From Streptomyces termitum (GTDB lineage Bacteria > Actinomycetota > Actinomycetes > Streptomycetales > Streptomycetaceae), in NCBI RefSeq assembly GCF_014650175.1, contig NZ_BMUL01000011.1, forward strand, positions 187,841 to 251,840: 64,000 bases of DNA. The letters run 5' to 3'. Of this stretch, positions 59,500 through 64,000 are shown one piece after another. How positions within the stretch are numbered: the first letter of the stretch is position 1; every line of letters begins with the position of its first letter. A program made the translations under genes and the position numbers. Below the pieces are notes generated by a model that saw only the letters and a program-made list of their open reading frames with translations, did not search any database and was not told the DNA's origin.

Positions 59500-60921
59500 C
59501 TAGCTGGGGGCCTCGGCGCCCTTGCGGGCGTAGAACCACCAGGCCACGGCCATGCAGCCGGCGTAGAAGGCGACGAAGCCCCACATGGCGCTGGTGACGG
59601 CGACGGAGCCGAAGAGGGCGGGGATGAAGAAGAAGCCGTACGCGGCGATGGCGGAGGTGAAGCCGGTGACCGCGCCCGACTCCATCTCGGCCTGCCTGAG
59701 GGCGCGGGCGTGCTCGGGGGTGCCCTCGGTGAGGCCCTTGAGGTGGGTGCCGCGGAAGATGACCGGGATCTGGCGGAAGGTGGAGCCGTTGCCGATGCCG
59801 GAGAAGAAGAACGCGGCGAGGAAGCAGAGGAAGAAGCCGGGGAAGGAGCCGGGGTCGCCGCCGGAGGGCAGGAAGGCGATGACGCCGATGAGCGAGGCGG
59901 CCATGCCGGCGAAGGAGAGGAGCGTGACGCGGGCGCCGCCCCACTTGTCGGCGATCCAGCCGCCGGCCCAGCGGGCGAGGGCGCCGACGGCGGGGCCCAT
60001 CCAGGCGTAGGTGGCGACGGAGTAGTCGGGGAAGGTCGTCTTGATCAGCATCGGCAGGGCGGCGGCGAAGCCGATGAAGGAGCCGAAGGTGCCGACGTAG
60101 AGCCAGGTCATCAGCCAGTTGTGCTTGCGCTTGAAGATGACCTTCTGCTGGGCGAAGGGGGTGGAGGCGACCTTCAGGTCGTTCTGGCCGAACCAGGCGA
60201 CGGCGGCCAGGACGAGGACGACCGGGACCCAGACGAAGGCGGCGTTCTGGAGGTGGACGGGGGTGCCGTCGGCCTTGTGCTGGGCGGAGCCGATCGCGAT
60301 CGTCGACCAGGTGATGACGATCGGGGTGAGGAGCTGGACGACGGAGACGCCGAGGTTGCCGAGCCCGCCATTGATGCCGGTGGCGCCGCCCTTCTTCGCC
60401 TTGGGGAAGAAGAAGCCGATGTTGGCGAGGGAGGAGGCGAAGTTGGCGCCGCCGATGCCACAGAGGGCCGCGATGGCGACCATCACGCCGTAGGGGGTGG
60501 CGGGGTCCTGGATGGCGATGCCGAGCCAGATCAGCGGCACGACCAGGACGACCGTCGACAGGGCGGTGAAGCGGCGCTGGCCGATCATCGGGCCGAGGAA
60601 GGTGTAGAGGATGCGGGCGGTGCCGCCGGTGAGGCCGGGGATCGCCGTCAGCCAGAACAGCTGGGAGGTCGAGAAGCCGAAGCCGACGTCCTTGAGGTTG
60701 GTGGCGGTGACCGACCAGACCTGCCAGACGACGAAGGCGACGAGGAGGGCGGGGACGGCGATCCACAGGTTGCGGTGCGCGACCTTCCGGCCGATCGACT
60801 TCCAGAAGAGCTCGTTCTCCGGCTCCCAGTCGGTGACGGTCCGGCCGGGACGGTACTGGTCCGCGTCGTACGAGGCGGGGGCCCCGCCCGTGGTTCTGCT
60901 GCCCTGGACTACGGAACTCAT
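59500..60921 (-). CDS. narK: NarK/NasA-type nitrate/nitrite transporter (MFS)
   Basis: A 473-residue MFS protein of the nitrate/nitrite porter family. Twelve helices are visible. The nitrate signature is present twice as Gly-rich motifs, GIGGANFASSLANIGFFFPKAKKGGATGINGGLGNLG (helix 5) and FFFSGIGNGSTFRQIPVIF (helix 11), with Arg residues in TARILYTFLGP and AAVGALARWAGG for substrate binding. A hydrophilic leader of about 45 residues precedes helix 1. The ATG has AGGGAAG upstream. Tandem DosR-like palindromes lie 114-150 bp upstream. Confidence 0.94.
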   Translation of the reverse strand: MSSVVQGSRTTGGAPASYDADQYRPGRTVTDWEPENELFWKSIGRKVAHRNLWIAVPALLVAFVVWQVWSVTATNLKDVGFGFSTSQLFWLTAIPGLTGGTARILYTFLGPMIGQRRFTALSTVVLVVPLIWLGIAIQDPATPYGVMVAIAALCGIGGANFASSLANIGFFFPKAKKGGATGINGGLGNLGVSVVQLLTPIVITWSTIAIGSAQHKADGTPVHLQNAAFVWVPVVLVLAAVAWFGQNDLKVASTPFAQQKVIFKRKHNWLMTWLYVGTFGSFIGFAAALPMLIKTTFPDYSVATYAWMGPAVGALARWAGGWIADKWGGARVTLLSFAGMAASLIGVIAFLPSGGDPGSFPGFFLCFLAAFFFSGIGNGSTFRQIPVIFRGTHLKGLTEGTPEHARALRQAEMESGAVTGFTSAIAAYGFFFIPALFGSVAVTSAMWGFVAFYAGCMAVAWWFYARKGAEAPS

Positions 60922-61034
60922 GGCACTTCCCTGATTTCCCTGACGTTCACGAGGTTTCCCGTGGCCCTCGCCTTGCTTCTCCAGGCTGCTCCGGGGCGGC
61001 GGGGCGCGGTCAGTGCCGATGGTCGGCGGGCGGG

Positions 61035-61048
61035 CGGGCCTAGGTCGG
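61035..61048 (-). promoter_or_regulatory. DosR/DevR-like box 1 upstream of narK
   Basis: CGGGCCTAGGTCGG shares the GGGCCTAGGTC core with box 2. It is the weaker of the two. Its centre is 23 bp from box 2, about two helical turns. Confidence 0.5.
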
Positions 61049-61057
61049 CCTCCGGGA

Positions 61058-61071
61058 CGGGCCTAGGTCCC
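61058..61071 (-). promoter_or_regulatory. DosR/DevR-like box 2 upstream of narK
   Basis: CGGGC-CTAG-GTCCC has a perfect GTCCC half and a palindromic CCTAGG centre. It lies 137 bp before the narK ATG. Confidence 0.55.
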
Positions 61072-61497
61072 GAAAGGGAGGCGTGGGGGCGGGCCCGTCC
61101 GGAGGCGGGCCGGTCCGGAAGGACAGGCGCCCCCGGGCCGCTCGCGGCGGCCCCCGGAAGGGGGTGTGGGGCCGTCGGTCGCGGGCCGGGGGCGGTCAGG
61201 GGGCCGCCGGAGCCGTACGCGTACGGGAGGCGGCGCGGGGGTGGCCGTGGGCGCGGTCGCTTCCGGCGTCCTCCCGCTCTCCTCCGACCGTAGGGCGGGA
61301 CGGACCGGGTTCCGCCCCGGAAAAGACCCGCCCGTCCGGGACCTGCGGCCCGGCCGAACGGGACGAACGGCCGTTCCGGTGCCGGTCGCGTTCTGCCCGG
61401 CGGACCGGGCCACGCCGTCGGCGGACCGTCACCGGCCGCCCCGGCCGGTGGCGGAGCGGTCCCGGGCCCGGCGGGCGGGGTGTGCTGTCCTGGCCCC

Positions 61498-62670
61498 ATG
61501 ACACGATCTTTCCTGCCGCTCACGGCGCGGTCCCGCGAGGAGTCGCACCGGGCGTCCACACCGCTGGAACTCTTCTTCGACCTGTGTTTCGTGGTCGCCG
61601 TCGCGCAGGCGGGCGCGTCGCTGGTGCACGCGGTCGCGGAGGGGCACGCCGGGACGGGCGTGCTGAACTACGCGATGGTCTTCTTCGCCGTGTGGTGGGC
61701 GTGGATGAACTTCTCGTGGTTCGCCTCGGCCTACGACAACGACGACGTGCTGTACCGGGTGATCACCTTCGTGCAGATCGCCGGGGTGCTGGTGCTGGCC
61801 GCGGGGGTGTCGCGGGCGTTCGAGGAGCACGACTTCCTCGTGGTGTACCTGGGTTACGTGGTGATGCGGCTGGCGCTGGCGTCGCAGTGGCTGCGGGCGG
61901 CGCACCACGCGGGGTCGGCGGCGGAGCGCACGATGTGCCGGCGGTACGCGGGCGGGGTGCTGGTGGTGCAGGTGGGGTGGCTGGCGCTGCTGTTCGTGCC
62001 GGAGGGGGCGCTGCCGTGGGTGTTCCTGGTGATGGCGCTGGCGGAGGTGGCGGTGCCGCTGTACGCGGAGAAGGACACGCCGAGCGCCTGGCACCCGCAC
62101 CACATCGCGGAGCGGTACGGCCTGTTCACGATCATCGTGCTGGGCGAGTCGGTGGCGGCGGCGACGGTGGCCGTGAAGTCGGGCATCGCGGAGCACGACG
62201 CGCTGAACGAGCTGCTGCCGGTCGCGGCGGGCGGGCTGCTGATCGTCTTCTCGGCCTGGTGGATCTACTTCGTGGTGCCGGCGCACGACCGGCTGACGGA
62301 CAGCCGGCAGGGCTTCCTGTGGGGGTACGGCCACTACGTGATCCTCATGTCGGCGGCGGCGATCGGCGCGGGCCTGGAGATCACCGTCGAGGAGGCGGTG
62401 GGCAAGGCGCACATCAGCACGCTCGCGGCGTCGGCGTCGGTGACGATCCCGACGGCGGTCTTCCTCCTGTCGGTGTGGCTCCTGCACGCCCGCCACTTCA
62501 AGACGGGCCTCGCCCAGCAGGCGGTCCTCCCGGGCTCCGCCCTCCTGATCCTCCTGTGCTCCTTCGCGGGCCGCTGGGCGGTCCCGGCGGCGGGCCTGGT
62601 CGCCGCGGCCACGGTCGCGGCCGGCGTGACCCTGACGGCCCGCGCCACGAAACCGGCCGGGAACAACTGA
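61498..62670 (+). CDS. Low temperature requirement protein A (LtrA) family membrane protein
   Basis: A 390-residue membrane protein with about ten or eleven helices. Family motifs are STPLELFFDLCFVVAVAQ near the N-terminus, WWAWMNFSWFASAYDNDDVLYR, HIAERYGLFTIIVLGESVAAA and WWIYFV. LtrA was named from Listeria growth at low temperature; the molecular function is unknown. The ATG at 61498 is preferred over one 18 bp earlier because the conserved region begins at FLPLTARSREESHRAS. No strong ribosome site is seen. Confidence 0.92.
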   Translation: MTRSFLPLTARSREESHRASTPLELFFDLCFVVAVAQAGASLVHAVAEGHAGTGVLNYAMVFFAVWWAWMNFSWFASAYDNDDVLYRVITFVQIAGVLVLAAGVSRAFEEHDFLVVYLGYVVMRLALASQWLRAAHHAGSAAERTMCRRYAGGVLVVQVGWLALLFVPEGALPWVFLVMALAEVAVPLYAEKDTPSAWHPHHIAERYGLFTIIVLGESVAAATVAVKSGIAEHDALNELLPVAAGGLLIVFSAWWIYFVVPAHDRLTDSRQGFLWGYGHYVILMSAAAIGAGLEITVEEAVGKAHISTLAASASVTIPTAVFLLSVWLLHARHFKTGLAQQAVLPGSALLILLCSFAGRWAVPAAGLVAAATVAAGVTLTARATKPAGNN

Positions 62671-62704
62671 CGGCCCGCCGCGCGCCCCGTGGAAGGGTGA
62701 GCGC

Positions 62705-63175
62705 ATGGCACGGACCGAGTACTACGACGATCCGGGGGCTCCGGAGCCCAACAGTCTGGTCGTGGCGGCGTCGGCCGTCGTGACCGATGAGCGGGGCCGC
62801 ATCCTGTTGCAGCGCCGCCGGGACAACGGGCTGTGGGCGCTGCCGGGCGGCGGGATGGACATGGGCGACTCGCTGCCCGGTACAGCCGTCCGGGAGGTCA
62901 AGGAAGAGACCGGTCTGGACGTGGAGATCACGGGGCTCGTCGGCACCTACACCGATCCGCGCCATGTCATCGCGTACGACGACGGGGAGGTGCGCCGGCA
63001 GTTCAACGTGTGCTTTCGGGCACGCGTGGTGGGCGGCTCGCCGGCCGTCTCGGACGAGAGCACGGAACTACGGTTCGTGGCCCCGAGCGAGCTGGCCGCG
63101 CTGCCCATGCACCACACACAGCGGCTACGGCTGACGCACTTCCTGGAGGACCGGCCGGCGCCCTACCTCGGTTAG
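62705..63175 (+). CDS. NUDIX hydrolase
   Basis: A 156-residue Mg-dependent pyrophosphohydrolase of the ADP-ribose/NTP type. The Nudix box is GGGMDMGDSLPGTAVREVKEETGLD (about residues 55-79): the REVKEETG core is intact, while the first Glu of Gx5E is Asp. It starts with ARTEYYDDPGAPEPNSLVVAASAVVTDE, a common actinobacterial form. The ATG at 62705 has GGAAGGG upstream. The substrate is unknown. It follows the LtrA-like gene by 34 bp and may be co-transcribed. Confidence 0.93.
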   Translation: MARTEYYDDPGAPEPNSLVVAASAVVTDERGRILLQRRRDNGLWALPGGGMDMGDSLPGTAVREVKEETGLDVEITGLVGTYTDPRHVIAYDDGEVRRQFNVCFRARVVGGSPAVSDESTELRFVAPSELAALPMHHTQRLRLTHFLEDRPAPYLG

Positions 63176-63221
63176 CGGCCGGGCCGGGGCGGTGGGGCGG
63201 GGGCCGTGGTAGGCAGGGGGG

Positions 63222-64000
63222 ATGACGGAACAGGCGTACGACCGGTGGGACGGGAACGGTGACGGGGCCGGGTCCGGGGACGGGATCACGGACGTGTCCG
63301 GGATACGGGTGGGGCACGCGCGCGTGGCGGGGGCCGGGGCGCTGTCGGGGACGACGGTGGTGCTCGCGCCCGAGGGCGGGGCGGTGGCCGCGGTGGACGT
63401 GCGCGGCGGCGGGCCCGGGACCCGGGAGACCGACGCCCTCGACCCGAGGAACGTGGTCCAGCGGATCGACGCGCTCGTCCTGACCGGCGGCTCCGCCTAC
63501 GGCCTGGAGGCGGCGGCCGGGGTGATGGCCTGGCTGGAGGAGCGGCACCGGGGCGTGCGGGTGGGGCCCCGGCCCGAGCACGTGGTGCCGGTGGTGCCGG
63601 CGGCGTGCGTCTTCGACCTGGGCCGGGGCGGCGACTTCGCGGCCCGGCCGACGGCCGCGACGGGCCGGGCCGCGGTGGAGGCGGCGGCGGAGTCCGGGGA
63701 CCACGCGCGCGTGCCGGCGGGCGCGGTCGGCGCGGGCACCGGGGCCGTGGTCGGCGGGCTGCGCGGCGGTGTCGGCACGGCGTCCGTCCGGCTGCCGTCC
63801 GGGATCACGGTGGGCGCCCTGGTGGTGGTGAACGCGGTGGGTTCGGCGGTCGATCCGGCGACGGGGCTGCTGTACGGGAGCCTGTTCGGCGGCGCCCCGC
63901 CCGTGCCGCCGACGGCCGGGGTGCGGGAGGCGGCGGCCCGGCGGCTCGCCCGGGCCCGTGCGGCGTCGTCCGCTCCCCCGCTGAACACCACCCTGGCGGT
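63222..64000 (+). CDS. P1 family peptidase (DmpA-like Ntn aminopeptidase), 3' end cut off
   Basis: The first 259 codons of an S58/DmpA-type Ntn hydrolase, a self-cleaving L-aminopeptidase/D-esterase. Family signs are DVSGIRVGHARV, GGGPGTRETDALDP, ALVLTGGSAYGLEAAAGVMAWLEE, and VGAGTGAVVGGLRGGVGTAS. The last visible residues, PLNTTLA, contain the Asn-Thr-Thr stretch where autocleavage exposes the catalytic residue. The C-terminal chain lies beyond the window. The ATG at 63222 follows AGGGGGG. Confidence 0.92.
   Translation, partial: MTEQAYDRWDGNGDGAGSGDGITDVSGIRVGHARVAGAGALSGTTVVLAPEGGAVAAVDVRGGGPGTRETDALDPRNVVQRIDALVLTGGSAYGLEAAAGVMAWLEERHRGVRVGPRPEHVVPVVPAACVFDLGRGGDFAARPTAATGRAAVEAAAESGDHARVPAGAVGAGTGAVVGGLRGGVGTASVRLPSGITVGALVVVNAVGSAVDPATGLLYGSLFGGAPPVPPTAGVREAAARRLARARAASSAPPLNTTLA

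Larger units (their letters stand above)
60922..61497. other. Regulatory region between narK and the LtrA-like gene
   Basis: About 575 bp with no supported gene; the open frames here are GC-rich artefacts without ribosome sites. It holds two DosR-like palindromes (61035 and 61058) on the narK side and several GC-rich hairpins toward the LtrA-like gene. Confidence 0.6.

Overview
This window is a stretch of Streptomyces (or very closely related actinomycete) chromosome. GC is very high throughout and genes are densely packed with GTG/TTG/CTG starts. It carries genus-typical markers: an SsgA-like sporulation protein, protein O-mannosyltransferase, a tricorn-protease homologue, the divisome protein SepX beside galU, an MscL/FmdB pair, and several promoters of the TANNNT-plus-6/7-nt 'leaderless' type.

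Layout. 1-6.5 kb: tatD (cut by the window edge), a zinc-ribbon protein, rsmI, divergent pmt, a MecA_N-type penicillin-binding protein and a YbaK-family protein. 6.5-11.8 kb: an SDR gene broken by an in-frame amber codon, a beta-lactamase-fold serine hydrolase with an expanded heptapeptide repeat, an ECF-type Ni/Co importer (CbiMN fusion, CbiQ, CbiO) with a Nur-like operator, and an SsgA-like gene. 12-19.2 kb: a TetR-MMPL efflux operon sharing paired operators with a divergent tricorn protease, then GNAT and small stress-type proteins. 19.3-24.8 kb: a Baeyer-Villiger-type monooxygenase/hydrolase/SDR operon (mymA-like) with a divergent MerR gene, then back-to-back exonuclease III and GNAT genes. 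24.9-36.3 kb: an accessory block with a lipoprotein, a large broken RHS gene whose C-terminus looks like an aerolysin/ETX-MTX2-type pore-forming domain, and a very large secreted FG-GAP/B-lectin protein. A tRNA-Ala(CGC) borders the block. 36.8-50.9 kb: core genes. These are sepX, rimJ-like, mog, moaC, moeA(glp), galU, 5-formyl-THF cyclo-ligase, a penicillin-acylase-family hydrolase, a K+/H+-type antiporter, an MFS exporter, fmdB (with a CIRCE element), a SAF-domain protein and mscL. 51-61 kb: an anaerobic-type redox island. It holds a molybdopterin oxidoreductase, a four-cluster ferredoxin, a Tat-type Rieske protein, a b-type membrane subunit, pyruvate formate-lyase with its activase, and a NarK transporter. 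DosR/DevR-like palindromes lie in front of pflB and narK. 61.5-64 kb: LtrA-like, NUDIX and a P1-family peptidase cut by the window end.

How the parts fit. The redox island reads as a hypoxia module. PFL makes formate and acetyl-CoA, the Mo/Fe-S/Rieske/b-type complex would pass electrons through the membrane, and NarK moves nitrate/nitrite. The DosR-like sites tie pflB and narK to oxygen sensing. moaC, mog and moeA would feed molybdenum cofactor to the Mo enzyme, but moeA also sits in the conserved galU-glp-rimJ-sepX division locus. The most novel candidates are the RHS protein with a putative pore-forming C-terminus and a lipoprotein in the immunity position, the atypical Mo-Rieske complex, and HrcA/CIRCE control of a small FmdB zinc-ribbon gene.

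Limits: all calls come from reading sequence and recalled family features. No database search was run.
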